A stretch of 64,000 nucleotides of DNA from an uncultured Blautia sp. (GTDB taxonomy: Bacteria; Bacillota; Clostridia; Lachnospirales; Lachnospiraceae). The position numbers were made by a program, and so were the translations under genes. The stretch's first letter is position 1. Each line of letters starts with the position of its first letter. The stretch lies in the NCBI GenBank assembly GCA_934364795.1, contig CAKRMK010000011.1:21349-85348 (forward strand). Direction: 5' to 3'. The notes under the pieces were generated by a model that saw only the letters and a list, made by a program, of their open reading frames with translations, searched no databases and was not told where the DNA came from. Positions 63,991 to 64,000 of the stretch are shown here, in pieces.

Positions 63991-64000
63991 TTTATCAGAG
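63991..64000 (+). rRNA. 16S rRNA, first ten bases (partial)
   Basis: TTTATCAGAG at the window end matches the mature 5' end of Bacillus 16S rRNA (TTTATCGGAG) that precedes AGTTTGATCCTGG. The rest is outside. The call depends on the next bases. Confidence 0.55.

Overview
The window is chromosomal DNA from a low-to-moderate GC Firmicute, most likely a Lachnospiraceae gut anaerobe close to Blautia/Ruminococcus. The call rests on the gene families and order (rpmH-rnpA-yidD-yidC-khpB-mnmE-mnmG-rsmG to the left of the origin, dnaA-dnaN-yaaA-recF to the right, gyrB-gyrA followed by tRNA-Ser and an rRNA operon), the YesMN-type carbohydrate sensing genes, S-box control of metK, and frequent GGAGG ribosome binding sites. 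It is an inference from gene content; no 16S body lies inside the window.

The centre of the layout is the replication origin. The rpmH-dnaA gap (about 19.9-20.87 kb) and the dnaA-dnaN gap (22.24-22.51 kb) both carry clusters of DnaA-box-like 9-mers, a bipartite oriC as in Bacillus subtilis. Everything left of 19.9 kb is on the minus strand and nearly everything right of it on the plus strand, so genes run with replication; the M20 dipeptidase at 29.9-31.3 kb is the one clear exception.

Left arm, from the origin outward: ribosomal protein L34, RNase P protein, membrane insertion (YidD, YidC), RNA-binding KhpB, tRNA modification (MnmE, MnmG) and 16S methylation (RsmG); then a sugar-sensing cassette (membrane-anchored solute-binding protein, YesM-type kinase, YesN-type regulator) next to a secreted GH106-like glycosidase; then a Gld-type ABC exporter operon running off the left edge.

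Right arm: dnaA, dnaN, yaaA, recF, an unusual TPR/P-loop protein and rsmA; a small secreted DUF1002 protein and a candidate small RNA; then a carbohydrate locus (FCD-type GntR regulator, Opp/Dpp-type ABC transporter, GH29 alpha-L-fucosidase, cytoplasmic GH106-like enzyme) that reads as import and intracellular breakdown of deoxyhexose-containing oligosaccharides. It ends in a decayed integrase-like remnant and a terminator. Housekeeping genes follow: an S1-domain protein, CBS-type pyrophosphatase, flavin reductase, shikimate kinase-like protein, murA, SAM-riboswitch-controlled metK, a two-component system, a PLP decarboxylase, a guanylate-kinase-like protein, holB-ricT-trmN6-rsmI, gyrB-gyrA, a lipoprotein, an acyltransferase, tRNA-Ser(GCT) and tandem rRNA promoters; the last ten bases look like the 5' end of 16S rRNA.

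Intergenic DNA holds at least two families of short dispersed palindromic repeats plus one MITE-like inverted repeat. No CRISPR array, intact insertion sequence or prophage was seen. The most unusual items are the origin-linked TPR/P-loop protein, the three-component glycan sensor beside its likely target, the GntR operator placed on the transporter promoter, and the repeat families.
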